Both the position numbers and the translations under genes were made by a program. This document shows, piece after piece, positions 16,077 through 24,895 of a stretch of 35,759 bases of DNA (position 1 is its first letter; each line of letters starts with the position of its first letter). This stretch comes from Oscillospiraceae bacterium (GTDB lineage: Bacteria > Bacillota > Clostridia > Oscillospirales > Oscillospiraceae): NCBI GenBank assembly GCA_910574635.1, contig CAJTCG010000029.1:1-35759 (forward strand), written 5' to 3'. Below the pieces are notes generated by a model, which did not search any database, was not told the origin of the DNA, and saw only the letters and a list, made by a program, of their open reading frames with translations.

Positions 16077-16604
16077 ATGAAATCCTGGACCGGAGGAGAC
16101 GCCGCAGCGTTCGCCCCCTATGCGCAAAGGCTTGCCGCTGTCTCCCGGAAGTTCGACGGACTCCCCCCCGTGATGCAGCGTTTCTGGGCTTCCTCCGCCC
16201 AGATTCCCGGGAGCGCCCGCACCGTACAGGCGCGGATACGGCGGGCCGCGGCGCCGGTGGAAACGCCTTACGTCCTCACGGCCCTGGAAGGCCTGGAGTC
16301 CCTGATCGCCCGGCACTATGACGCGCTGGACGGCCCGACGAAGGCCCGGGTGGAGGCCCACTACCTCCAAACCCTGGAGCTGACCCTGGAGGAGCTGGGC
16401 CGGGCGGAGCAAGGCGGCGAGGACCCCGCCGGGAAGGCCGCGCTGTGCCTCCGGGCCGTGGGCGTCGTGTCCCAGGTCCTCTCCGGCGGCGGGCGGGCCC
16501 GGCGGGAGCAAACCCAGCGGAACCTGGAGGCGGAGGTAACCGCCCTGGAACGCCTGGCCGCCCTGCGGGGGGACGTCCCGGGAGGCGCGGGGCCGGAGGC
16601 CTGA
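16077..16604 (+). CDS. Unidentified helical protein, possibly 5'-incomplete
   Basis: I do not recognise the family. The frame from ATG 16077 gives 175 residues, almost all helical, rich in Ala, Leu, Glu and Arg (for example GLESLIARHYDALDGPTKAR and YLQTLELTLEELGRAEQGGE), with no signal peptide or membrane segment. Coding character clearly extends upstream in the same frame to about 15915 (AAGITGSARTLFSARNAEIL, LSVLDEYLDGLADIAEDLRD) with the same GC-rich third positions, but no ATG, GTG or TTG with a ribosome binding site starts it. Either a non-standard start is used or the 5' end was lost next to the RyR operon promoter. The SPFH gene follows 93 bases downstream, so the two may be co-transcribed. 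Confidence 0.5.
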   Translation: MKSWTGGDAAAFAPYAQRLAAVSRKFDGLPPVMQRFWASSAQIPGSARTVQARIRRAAAPVETPYVLTALEGLESLIARHYDALDGPTKARVEAHYLQTLELTLEELGRAEQGGEDPAGKAALCLRAVGVVSQVLSGGGRARREQTQRNLEAEVTALERLAALRGDVPGGAGPEA

Positions 16605-16697
16605 GAAAATTCCAAGTCGCCGGGAACACCGTCCCTTCGTTCCGGCTTGTTTTATATAGAAAACCGATTGTGTCTATTTTGAAAGGAGGAGTTCTAA

Positions 16698-17144
16698 ATG
16701 CTTGACAACATCCTGTCCCTGCTTCCCATCATCCTGGCCGTGGTAGTGGTGGTGGCCATCATCCTGACCGGCTACGTCAAGGCCCCGCCCGATCAGGCGT
16801 ACATCATCTCCGGCCTGAAAAAGGAGAGCAAGGTCCTCATCGGCCGGGCCGGAATCCGGGTTCCCTTCTTCGAGCGCATGGACCGGCTGTACCTGGGGCA
16901 GATGACGGTGGACATCAAAACCGAGCAGTCCGTCCCCACCAGCGACTTTATCAACGTCAATGTGGATGCCGTGGCAAAGGTCCGCATCTCCCCCCACGCG
17001 GAGGGCATCAAGCTGGCGGCCAAGAACTTTCTGAACAAGCGCCCGGAGGAGATCACCCGGGACCTCCAGGACTCCCTCCAGGGCAATATGCGGGAGATCA
17101 TCGGCACGCTGTCCTTGAAGGAAATCAACACGGACCGGGATTCC
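16698..17144 (+). pseudogene. Flotillin/SPFH (band 7) protein, 3'-truncated
   Basis: GGAGGA lies 7 bases before the ATG. Residues 4-24 form one transmembrane helix (LPIILAVVVVVAIILTGYVK). The SPFH domain follows: APPDQAYIISGLKKESKVLI, GIRVPFFERMDRLYL, VDIKTEQSVPTSDFINVNVD and LQDSLQGNMREIIGTLSLKE. Flotillins scaffold membrane microdomains and are normally 450-500 residues, with a long coiled coil after the SPFH domain. Here the match stops at about residue 149 (INTDRDS), after which nine unrelated codons lead to a stop at 17172-17174. Those codons belong to the antisense neighbour, so the gene was cut by a recombination or insertion at about 17144, the edge of the accessory region. Confidence 0.8.
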
Positions 17145-17593
17145 TGCCGGGTTTCCTCCTTGAACCACGATTGATATAGTTCATGCTCCGGGTCTTGGAC
17201 CTTCCGCAGTTCGTCCGGCAGCGTTTTCAGATCACCCTCTGAAACAACAAAATTTTTGATGTGGTGTTCCACCGGGGTATAGCTCTCACCAACGTATTCG
17301 GTGACAATCAGATCTCCCGTGCGGTAGTAATCCGCCAGACACTCCGCGATCAGGAGCGCTGCATGGGTGAAGTCTCGCGGAAAATTGGCATTGATGTAGT
17401 AGTCCAGCTTCTCCGGGGGACAGCCTCGGTTTGCCCGCTTGATTTCCTCCAGAATATCCTGCCGCAGCAGCTCAATGGCCTCAGTTACATGAAAGACGGA
17501 GAAGTCCGTCTGCTTTAGTTGTGCTTTCACGACTGTCCCCAGCAGGTCCAGGCCGTAGTCGCTTTCCCTCATGGTAATACCCCAAGCTCCCAT
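17145..17593 (-). pseudogene. Element-associated 'MGAWG' protein, 3'-truncated
   Basis: The reverse frame from ATG 17593 reads MGAWGITMRESDYGLDLLGT, then TEAIELLRQDILEEIKRANR, INANFPRDFTHAALLIAECL and YQSWFKEETRQ. The MGAWG opening recalls DUF4259-like small proteins, and close relatives appear on clostridial integrative elements. After EETRQ (about 17146) the frame continues 115 codons antisense to the flotillin gene, which is not credible protein, so the true C-terminus was lost at the same junction that truncated the flotillin gene. Function unknown. Confidence 0.65.
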
Positions 17594-17788
17594 ATTTAAC
17601 CTCTTTCTCGGTCCGAAAAATTTGTCCTTTAAGTGCAGCCTTGCTTTTTCGCCCCCTCCCGTAGACTCCGTTCAGGGGCCGTTTTTAGTGGAAAAAGAAT
17701 AAGGACAAACCAGTCACCAGTTGCGTTAATAGTGGTAAGGAACTCACGCAAGGAGACTGTTGGCTGACAATTCGTAGTGCAAAAGCGC

Positions 17789-17829
17789 AAGATGGGTTAT
17801 GGATTTATAAATTATCCACAGCCCATCTT
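17789..17829. repeat. Stem-loop with an exact DnaA-box sequence, in a gene-free gap
   Basis: AAGATGGG (17789-17796) pairs with CCCATCTT (17822-17829) and TGGAT with ATCCA inside. TTATCCACA (17812-17820) equals the DnaA box consensus, but a single copy is not evidence of an origin. The rest of 17594-17933 holds no gene I can support. Confidence 0.4.
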
Positions 17830-17933
17830 TGTGCTTATTAGAAGTTTACCAAGCAAGTGTGTGCCATCGGTCCCGTCTGCCTGGCTCTCTGCGCCGCGCG
17901 GTGGCTGGAATATAGTGGATTCAGAGTACGAAT

Positions 17934-17969
17934 AGCCGCCGTATCACGTTTCTCCGTGATACGGCGGCT
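17934..17969. terminator. 15-bp perfect stem-loop, probable terminator of the GLUG gene
   Basis: AGCCGCCGTATCACG (17934-17948) pairs with CGTGATACGGCGGCT (17955-17969) around a six-base loop. It lies about 110 bases past the GLUG-protein stop on the reverse strand. Neither side has a proper T-run, so an RNA 3'-end stabiliser is an alternative. Confidence 0.5.
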
Positions 17970-18077
17970 TTGAGTCTATAGCGGCAGAATATGGTCCAGG
18001 CCGGTACTGCGCCCCTGCTCTTTTTGCCGGGATTCGATTTGCCGGATGAAATAAGTCTATCCAGCGAGCGGGGCATT

Positions 18078-21000
18078 TTATTTCGATGCTGGCTCCTCTT
18101 TTCCTTTCTGAGCCTTGGCGGCCGTTCTCTTGTGTTTGCCGGCAATCAGCACGAGTGCTGCCAAGGCAGCCAAACCGCCCACGACAGCGGGGATCAGCCA
18201 CAGGGCGCTCCGAGTAGATTGGATACAGAAAGTGCCCTGGGTTCCGGTCATGTTCAGCAATAGATACTGTCCGTTTTGGACGGCTTCCACCTGTTGCCAC
18301 TGGCCGTTCTGATACTGCCAGACATGGGTACCGCTGTCAGGGCTTAACAGCCGCAAAGGAACGGAATCCTCTGGCTCCGCTCCAGCGAGAACGACGTCCC
18401 ACACGACGGCCTGCTCCCCCGCCTCCTGGGGCGGAACCTGGACGCTGTCTGTCACATGGAGAACGGCGTCCCCGGTAAACTGTCCCTCCGCCAGGGCCAG
18501 GGCCAGCTTTCCGGACAGCTCCCGGCTGGCCACCACAGTAACCCAAGGGGTATAGACCGCGTTCACGGTCAGGTCGGAGCGCAGGCCGGAGACATCAAAC
18601 TCCGGCCAGACGCCGTAATTGCCCTCCAGCTCTGGCACAGGGGGCAGGTCGAGCCTGGACAGGTCCTCCCCGTAGAGGAAGGGAATCTGCGCCACCGTTT
18701 TTTCCTCCGCCACCAGAGTCAGCGTAAAGGCGGTGAACTCTGGCGGAATATCGGGCAGCTGGCTCAGCGCGTTAAAGGGGATGGGCTCGGCCCGCCCCGC
18801 GTAGCTGACGCCGTCCACCCCGGCGGTGCCGGTGTCTACAAAGAGATTGCCGGACAGCGCCCCATCCGTCTCTATGCCGCCGGCAATGGCTCCCAGATAC
18901 TCCGTGCCTTCCTCGATTGTGACGATGGCACGGCAGTCCCGCAGACGGCTGGCCCAGCCGGCAATGCCGCCGACGTAATTCTCTCCGGACAGGGTGCTCT
19001 TGACATGGCAGCTGCGGATGGAGGCGTCCGCATAGCCGGCCACACCCCCTACATAGTTCCCGCCGGTGCTGGCTACCGGGCCGTAATTCTGGCACTCCAA
19101 GGCAGTACCCAGGTCCATGCGCCCCGCCAGACCGCCCACGCAGTCCTTCTTGCCGGTGACGGCCCCACGATTGACGCAGTTCATCAGCACCGCCTTGGTC
19201 TCGTAGCTGCTGCCAAAGGAGAACCGGCCGGTCGTGTCGTCCTCCGGGTCCAGGTCGAATTCAATGGCCACGGCACCGGCAATGCCGCCCACGTTGCGGT
19301 CTCCCTCCACGGTTCCCAGGTTGGAGCAGTCCGCCACCTTGCCCTCTCGGGTGGCGGAGATGTCCTCATCGGAGGTGTCCTGAATGATGCCCTCCAGGCC
19401 GCCTTCAGCGGTGTCCCTGGCGTCATCCATTGCGTCCAGCAGAAGGGTGAATACCGCGTTAAACTGCCGGTTGATGGCCCGCAGGTCGGCGGTCAGGGTG
19501 CCGTTCCCGGTCTGAAGGGCGCTGTTCAGCCCGTCCATCTCCTCCAGCAGGCCGCTCATGGCATCATAAAGGCTGTCGCCGGCCTGCCGGAAGTCCTCCC
19601 CCAGGGGGGTGAACTCCGCAGGACCGTCCTCGGTGAGCGTATCCACCGCATCGCCAATGGTATCCAGCGCCCGGCGCAGCAGCCGCCCGATGACGGCGGA
19701 GGTGTCAGAGGCCTCCTCCAGTGTATCCAGGGCGTCTCCCAGCTGGCTGGACAGAGCGCCGGAGCGGCTCAGGGCCTGCTGGAGCTGAGACAGGGCATCA
19801 TCCAGATCATCCCCCGCTCCCCGCAGGGCGCGGAATGCCTGACGCAGCTCCTCCCGCGCCGCCAGAAGAGAGCTGACGGAGATGGAGCCGCTTCCCAAAT
19901 CCAGAAAGCCTTGAAAGGCGTCCAGCGCGCGTTCCAGCCGGCTTACCGCCGTGGTCAGCCCGGAGGCGGACTGCCGCAGCTTCTCCACCGCGAGACGCAG
20001 GTCCCGCGCGGCCCGATCGCCGGTGTCCACCGCGCCGCCCAGAGAATCCAAAGCGTCCCCCAGCTGGCGGGACAGGCGCTCCAGCCGCCCGCCCACGTCG
20101 GACAGATCGTCCAGGGCGGGAGAAATTTTGTCCAGCGCGCCGGTGATGTCGGCGGTCAGGGTGTTGATGATGCCGATGTTCTCGTCGGTAAAATCGGAAA
20201 CCCGGTCCAGCAGCTCCTTGGTGCTGTCCTTGGCGCTGCCGGCGTAGTCTCCCATGGCGCTGAGCTGGGCGGAGACGCTGTCTCCGGTGCGCTCCGCGTC
20301 GTCCAGCGCGCGGTTAATCAGGTTTTCCAGGGTGTTCAGCTCCTGGCGCAGCTGCTCCAGCGTGTCCCGGCCAGGGTCCACAAGCACATAGGGCTCCGCC
20401 TGGCCCGCAATGCCGCCCACGTCCTTCCGTCCGTAGACGGTGCCGCTGTTGGTACAGCCGGACAGATAGCCGTCCTGCCGCCCGGCGATGCCGCCGGTGT
20501 TGTACCCCACATGGGGGTAGCCCACCGTGCCGCGATTGACGCAGCTCTGCACCACGCCGCTGGAATAGCCCACGATGCCACCGGTATCAAAGCAGCCGTC
20601 CAGCAGGTGGTAGGTTTCGTCGTCCGCCGCGGCCCGCTCCTTCAGGATGGCAGCCGTATCCGCGTCCATCAGGTCCACATTGGTTTCCTTCCGGGTCAGA
20701 TTCACTCCGGCGCTGCTTTCACATTTGAGCAGCAACCCCAAATTCCGGCCCGCAATGCCGCCGGTGATATTCTTGCCGCTGACAGAACCGGAGACGGAAC
20801 AACCGGTAATCTCACCGGTGATGCTGTTGTATCCGGCGATGCCGCCCACGGTGGCATCCCCCTGAACCACGCCGTGAAAGGCACAGCTTTGCAGGGTTCC
20901 TGCGTTGTTGCCCACGATGCCTCCCACGGTGGAGCGGGTACCCCCGGGGGCCACCGTACCCTTGACGGTCAAGTCCCGTACCAGCCCGCCGGGCTGGATA

Positions 21001-21317
21001 TAGCGGAACAACCCCTGGGTGGAACCGGCGGAGGTGAGACACAGCCCGGAGATGGTGTGTCCCTGGCCTAAAAAGGTGCCGCCGAAGGTGGGAATGGGGG
21101 TGAAATCCACCCCGCTCAGGTCCAGGTCGGCGGTGAGGGTAACAGTCTTGCCCTGGGACCAGGTGTCCAGAGCGCAGTTTTTCCCGAAACGCTGGAGGTC
21201 CGCTACGTTGGAGATGGTGACAGTGCTTTCCTCCGTGGCCCAGGCGGGCAGGACCAGCGAGGTCAGAATCCAGACCGCCAGAAGGATGGGGAACAGCCGG
21301 TCGACACGTTTACGCAT
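18078..21317 (-). CDS. Membrane-anchored surface protein with GLUG repeats and long helical core
   Basis: The start at 21317 is chosen because a signal peptide follows at once (MRKRVDRLFPILLAVWILTS, cleavage likely after LPAWA) and the ATG overlaps the MMPL stop. The 1079-residue product has six GLUG-type repeats ([TV]GGI[AV]G, for example TVGGIVGNN, NTGGIAGRQ), then about 370 residues of Ser/Asp/Leu/Ala-rich helices (such as LERLSRQLGDALDSLGGAVD), then five more GLUG-type repeats (NVGGIAGAV to YLGAIAG), a beta-rich domain, and a C-terminal membrane helix (SALWLIPAVVGGLAALAALV) with a lysine-rich tail. There is no LPxTG. Translational coupling to an MMPL pump suggests an accessory or envelope-spanning partner; the ligand is unknown. 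Confidence 0.85.
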   Translation of the reverse strand: MRKRVDRLFPILLAVWILTSLVLPAWATEESTVTISNVADLQRFGKNCALDTWSQGKTVTLTADLDLSGVDFTPIPTFGGTFLGQGHTISGLCLTSAGSTQGLFRYIQPGGLVRDLTVKGTVAPGGTRSTVGGIVGNNAGTLQSCAFHGVVQGDATVGGIAGYNSITGEITGCSVSGSVSGKNITGGIAGRNLGLLLKCESSAGVNLTRKETNVDLMDADTAAILKERAAADDETYHLLDGCFDTGGIVGYSSGVVQSCVNRGTVGYPHVGYNTGGIAGRQDGYLSGCTNSGTVYGRKDVGGIAGQAEPYVLVDPGRDTLEQLRQELNTLENLINRALDDAERTGDSVSAQLSAMGDYAGSAKDSTKELLDRVSDFTDENIGIINTLTADITGALDKISPALDDLSDVGGRLERLSRQLGDALDSLGGAVDTGDRAARDLRLAVEKLRQSASGLTTAVSRLERALDAFQGFLDLGSGSISVSSLLAAREELRQAFRALRGAGDDLDDALSQLQQALSRSGALSSQLGDALDTLEEASDTSAVIGRLLRRALDTIGDAVDTLTEDGPAEFTPLGEDFRQAGDSLYDAMSGLLEEMDGLNSALQTGNGTLTADLRAINRQFNAVFTLLLDAMDDARDTAEGGLEGIIQDTSDEDISATREGKVADCSNLGTVEGDRNVGGIAGAVAIEFDLDPEDDTTGRFSFGSSYETKAVLMNCVNRGAVTGKKDCVGGLAGRMDLGTALECQNYGPVASTGGNYVGGVAGYADASIRSCHVKSTLSGENYVGGIAGWASRLRDCRAIVTIEEGTEYLGAIAGGIETDGALSGNLFVDTGTAGVDGVSYAGRAEPIPFNALSQLPDIPPEFTAFTLTLVAEEKTVAQIPFLYGEDLSRLDLPPVPELEGNYGVWPEFDVSGLRSDLTVNAVYTPWVTVVASRELSGKLALALAEGQFTGDAVLHVTDSVQVPPQEAGEQAVVWDVVLAGAEPEDSVPLRLLSPDSGTHVWQYQNGQWQQVEAVQNGQYLLLNMTGTQGTFCIQSTRSALWLIPAVVGGLAALAALVLIAGKHKRTAAKAQKGKEEPASK

Positions 21318-23793
21318 GAGAATCCGCCCCCTTTCCCGCAGGGATTGCCGCTGGTTGGGGCGGCTCCTCCGGCCGGACAGCCCCCGTTGCCACCGCCGCA
21401 TTGATGCTGCCATGGAGGATGCCGCTGAAATCGGCGTCCACCATGCCGGAGATGTATCCCCGGACGTGGCCGTCCACCAGCAGACTGCCGGTGTGGGTCT
21501 GGACGGGATGCCGGGTCTTCAGGGTAAAGGCAGTCTTTTCAATGATGGTGTCGCCCAGCAGCAGAATCTGGGGAAGGATACCCATCACCAGGAAGATGGA
21601 GATTAACGTGCCCCGGCCCAGACACACGCCGATGGAGGCGATGGAGGCTGTGGTGGACAGCAGGCCGATGGCCACGCCGGCGGAGGCCAAAATAGTGCCT
21701 GAGGTAATAATGGTGGGGAAAGCCTCATTCAGCGACTCGATAACCGCATCCTTGAGGGACATGGTCTGTTTCAGCTCCACATAGCGGTTGGCGATGACAA
21801 TGGCGTAGTCAATATTTGCGCCCATCTGGATGGAGCTGACCACCAGATAGCTGAGGAAGAACAGGGGTTCCTTCTGTAAGTAAGGGAAGGAGAAGTTGAT
21901 CCAGACACTGCCCTGGATGACCAGGATCAACAGCACCGGAAGCCCGGCGGATTTGAAGGTAAACACCAGCACCAGAATGACGAATACGATGGTCAAAATG
22001 CTGATGAGCATGTTGTCGTTGCCGAAGGAGGCGGACAGGTCAAAATCGCTGGTGGAGTTGCCCACCAGGAGGGAATTTTCCGGGTAGTAACGGCCCACAA
22101 TTTCATGCAGAGTGTCCAGAAAAGTGAAGGTCTCCTCCCCCTCCTCGGGCAGGTTGAGCTGTAAGACCAGACGGCTGTAGTTCTCCCCCTTCAATTGCAG
22201 CTGGGCGTCGGTCAGCTGGACGTGGAGGTCCTCAATGGTCTCAGTCATGTCCGCGTCCAGAGAGATGTAGCCCTCGTCCATCATGTCATAGACATACAGG
22301 AACATATCAATCAAGGGTACGCCGTAGCTGTCCAGGCCGGAAACTACCTGTCCGTAGTCCTCCTGGTCCACGGCGTAGGCGGAGTAGAGCAGCCGGGCCA
22401 CCTCAATATCCAGATCGGTCAGCTCGGCAAACTGCCGGGGTGTCAGCCGGTCTGTGAGGACATAGCCGTCCATGGCATCCACATTGGCCAGGCCCAGCAC
22501 CGTGTCCGTCTCGGGCATACGATCCAGTTCCCGGAGCAGCCGGCCCTCCTGCTCATAGTCCCCCTTGGGCACGATAACCGCCAAGGTGTTCACCCGGCCA
22601 AAGGTTTCGTTCACCCGCTGCTGGGCAATCTGGGCGTCGCTCTGGCGGAAGGTGGTCAGCTCGGTCTGCCCGTAGGCGTAGGGGCAGCGGTTGGCGAACA
22701 CAAAACCGCCAATCAGAAGCACCACAAACAGGGGCGGCATGACAAAACGGGTTTTCACCGCCAGCCGGCCCCAGGCGGTGATTTTGGGCACAAAATTCCG
22801 GTGGTGGGTGCGGTCGATCAAACTGCTGAAGCTGAGCAGCAGCCCGGGCATCAGGGTAAACACGGCCAGCAGGCTGAGCACAATGGACTTCATCAGCACC
22901 AGGCCCAAATCCTGACCAATCCCGAACTGCATGAAGCACATGGCCCCCAGGCCGGACAGGGTGGTCATGGAGGAGCCGGCAATCTCCGGAATGGCCTTGC
23001 TCAGGGCGGCCACCACCGCCTCCCGGGCCTCCAGCTGCTCCCTCTCCTCGGTGTACCGGTGGCAGAGGATGATGGCGTAGTCAATGGCCAGGGCCAGCTG
23101 GAGGACCACCGCCACCGAGTTGGAGACAAAGGATATTTCGCCAAAGATAAAGTTGGTGCCCTTGTTCATCAGTGCCGCCATGCCAAAGGTCATAAGTAGC
23201 ACCGGGATCTCCATATAGGTGTGGGAGGTGAACAGCAGCACCACCAGGATGATGACCACGGCAATCACCATGACCACCTGCATCTCGGCGTTCAGACTTT
23301 CAGAGGCGGAGTCGCCGGTGTCGCCGGTGATATAGACGTCATACCCGTCCAGAAGGGCTTTGACACCATCCAATCCCTCCAGACTCACCGGGTCAGTGGC
23401 GGTCCCGTCGTAGGTGATGGAAAACAGGGCGGAGCCGTTGGTGTAGTGGTCCCTGGAACCGTTGAACTCCACCGATTTTACACCTTCCATCATCTCTATC
23501 TGCTCCGCCAAGCTCTCCGCCTGACGGTAGGAGATATTGTCCACCATAATGCGGCTGGTGCCAAAGGTGACAAACTCCGCCTCCATCACGGTCAACCCTT
23601 GCCGGGTCTCGGTGGTGTCAGACAAGTAGCTGGTCAGATCGTCGTTCACCGCCACCCAGCCGCTGGAAAAGACGCAGAAAATAGCTGCTCCGATGTACAA
23701 CAGGTAAAAGGCTTTGCGTTTGTCCACAATAAAAGCCGCAATCCGTTCCATCGGGCTTTGCTTTTCCGAAACTTCTACTGTGTGCCTGCTCAA
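21310..23793 (-). CDS. MMPL/HAE3-type RND exporter
   Basis: The start is TTG at 23793 because AAAGGAG sits 8 bases upstream; the longer reading from 23811 would put that ribosome binding site inside the gene. The 827-residue product has two halves, each with a membrane helix, a large extracellular domain and a five-helix sterol-sensing-like bundle. ALAIDYAIILCHRYTEERE and GANIDYAIVIANRYVELKQ carry the D-Y pairs in transmembrane helix 4 that relay protons in MMPL/RND proteins. Such pumps move lipids or amphiphilic molecules to the surface. The stop overlaps the next ATG by 8 bases, coupling it to the GLUG protein. Expression is probably under the divergent XRE regulator. Confidence 0.9.
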   Translation of the reverse strand: MSRHTVEVSEKQSPMERIAAFIVDKRKAFYLLYIGAAIFCVFSSGWVAVNDDLTSYLSDTTETRQGLTVMEAEFVTFGTSRIMVDNISYRQAESLAEQIEMMEGVKSVEFNGSRDHYTNGSALFSITYDGTATDPVSLEGLDGVKALLDGYDVYITGDTGDSASESLNAEMQVVMVIAVVIILVVLLFTSHTYMEIPVLLMTFGMAALMNKGTNFIFGEISFVSNSVAVVLQLALAIDYAIILCHRYTEEREQLEAREAVVAALSKAIPEIAGSSMTTLSGLGAMCFMQFGIGQDLGLVLMKSIVLSLLAVFTLMPGLLLSFSSLIDRTHHRNFVPKITAWGRLAVKTRFVMPPLFVVLLIGGFVFANRCPYAYGQTELTTFRQSDAQIAQQRVNETFGRVNTLAVIVPKGDYEQEGRLLRELDRMPETDTVLGLANVDAMDGYVLTDRLTPRQFAELTDLDIEVARLLYSAYAVDQEDYGQVVSGLDSYGVPLIDMFLYVYDMMDEGYISLDADMTETIEDLHVQLTDAQLQLKGENYSRLVLQLNLPEEGEETFTFLDTLHEIVGRYYPENSLLVGNSTSDFDLSASFGNDNMLISILTIVFVILVLVFTFKSAGLPVLLILVIQGSVWINFSFPYLQKEPLFFLSYLVVSSIQMGANIDYAIVIANRYVELKQTMSLKDAVIESLNEAFPTIITSGTILASAGVAIGLLSTTASIASIGVCLGRGTLISIFLVMGILPQILLLGDTIIEKTAFTLKTRHPVQTHTGSLLVDGHVRGYISGMVDADFSGILHGSINAAVATGAVRPEEPPQPAAIPAGKGADSHA

Positions 23794-23913
23794 CCTGAAC
23801 GCTCCTTTCAAACTCTATGATAGACAATGGTACTCTGTTTTTCTTGGAAATGCAAGTGGTCAACAGAAAGATAATGTTGTCACTTCCATCGTCCCCTTTT
23901 TACATTGAATTAT

Positions 23914-23971
23914 ATGTATTATACATGATTGAATAAGTAAACCAATACATAGAAATATATGTATGATACGT
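23914..23971. promoter_or_regulatory. Twin palindromic operators between the XRE and MMPL genes
   Basis: ATGTATTATACAT (23914-23926) and ATGTATGATACGT (23959-23971) are two copies of an ATGTAT-N-ATACRT palindrome, 45 bases apart. The first covers the -10 of the MMPL promoter and the second precedes the XRE start. They are likely binding sites for the XRE protein encoded next door. Confidence 0.6.
23918..23945 (-). promoter_or_regulatory. Promoter of the MMPL-GLUG operon
   Basis: Reverse strand TTGGTT (23945-23940), 16 bases, TATAAT (23923-23918). The -10 lies inside the left operator palindrome, so bound repressor would block RNA polymerase. Confidence 0.6.
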
Positions 23972-23995
23972 TCCTTGAAAAAGGTGGGACTGACA

Positions 23996-24352
23996 TTGAA
24001 AAGCGTGATGGAATTGTTTCGGGAACTGCGGGAAGATCACGATTACTCTCAAAGTGATATAGCAGCCGTTTTGGGAATTTCTCAGCAGCATTATTCCAAG
24101 TATGAGACGGGAGAATATGAATTTCCGCTGCGGCATTTTATCACGCTGGCAAAATACTATAGTGTGTCTGCTGATTATCTAATCGGGCGGTGTTCCTATG
24201 ATGAAAAGAAGCCTTTGGAGATGGTATATGTCACTCGTGATTGTACTTGTGAGAAGCTGGTGCAGGATATACTTTCTTTAAGCGAACATGGAAGAGAAGC
24301 TGTTGTGGAGTATATAGAGTTACAGCGGTTGAAGGAAAGGCAGAAAAAGTGA
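23996..24352 (+). CDS. XRE-type HTH transcriptional regulator
   Basis: The helix-turn-helix reads FRELREDHDYSQSDIAAVLG followed by ISQQHYSKYETGEYEFPLRH and KYYSVSADYLIGR, the standard Cro/C1 layout of clostridial XRE repressors. The C-terminal part (LVQDILSLSEHGREAVVEYI) is a typical dimerisation helix. The ATG at 23963 overlaps an operator and has no ribosome binding site. TTG at 23996 is preferred, with AAGGTGGG 7 bases before it; ATG at 24008 is a second option. It is divergent from the MMPL-GLUG operon and probably represses it and itself. The inducer is unknown. Confidence 0.82.
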   Translation: MKSVMELFRELREDHDYSQSDIAAVLGISQQHYSKYETGEYEFPLRHFITLAKYYSVSADYLIGRCSYDEKKPLEMVYVTRDCTCEKLVQDILSLSEHGREAVVEYIELQRLKERQKK

Positions 24353-24400
24353 TGCTTTCTTTGGGGGGTTGGTTTGCGGCCCGTGCGGACAACCTTACGC

Positions 24401-24895
24401 TCAAAGGTGACTGAAAAGGGAGCGGGGGATGATGGTGATCTTCGCCACCGGGGCGGAGTGGGTCTGGAGCGCCGCCACCAAGGCGCGGCCGATTTCGTGG
24501 TAAGAGACAATCATCCGCTCGTGGTCGGAGAGGATTTTGTTCTTCTTCTGATACCCGGCAATGACCACCTCGATGCTCTCTTGGAGGTCCTCCCGGGTGG
24601 CGAGCCTCCGTCCCTGGCGTACGGCCCGCAGGGCGGCCTCGTTGACCATGTTGGCCAACTTCGCACCGGAGGCCCCGGAGGCGACACAGGCGATGGTGTT
24701 AAAGTCCACATTCTCCGCCAGCTTCACCTTGGCGGCGTGAACCTTTAGGATGGCCTCGCGGCCCTGAAGGTCGGGAAGAAGCTGAGGATGGGGTTCATCT
24801 CCTTTGGCCTCACCTTGTCGAACACGCAGCCGCTCTCCCACAGGCGATCCACCAGGCTGGGGTCATGGAAGGTGATTGCCGTCTGGAAGATATTG
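24401..24895 (-). pseudogene. ftsH: FtsH protease remnant with internal deletion
   Basis: The reverse strand holds two FtsH pieces fused at about 24770. The upstream piece (24895 to 24775) reads AITFHDPSLVDRLWESGCVF and KEMNPILS, matching the end of the extracytoplasmic domain just before transmembrane helix 2. The downstream piece reads PDLQGREAILKVHAAKVKLA, ASGASGAKLANMVNEAALRA and IEVVIAGYQKKNKILSDHER, matching the second half of the AAA domain and its lid. The Walker A and B motifs between them are gone. The zinc motif HEIGH reads HEIGR. Both gene ends are missing. It is certainly non-functional. No in-place ftsH parent is visible in the window. Confidence 0.8.

Noticed and set aside
17812..17820. 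Exact DnaA box suggesting a replication origin
   Set aside because: There is only one box, inside a stem-loop, with no AT-rich unwinding region or replication gene nearby.
18456..21071. An 871-codon open frame on the plus strand
   Set aside because: It is antisense to the GLUG protein, composed of low-complexity Gly/Gln/His/Arg-rich sequence caused by GC-rich third positions, and has no domain or ribosome binding site.
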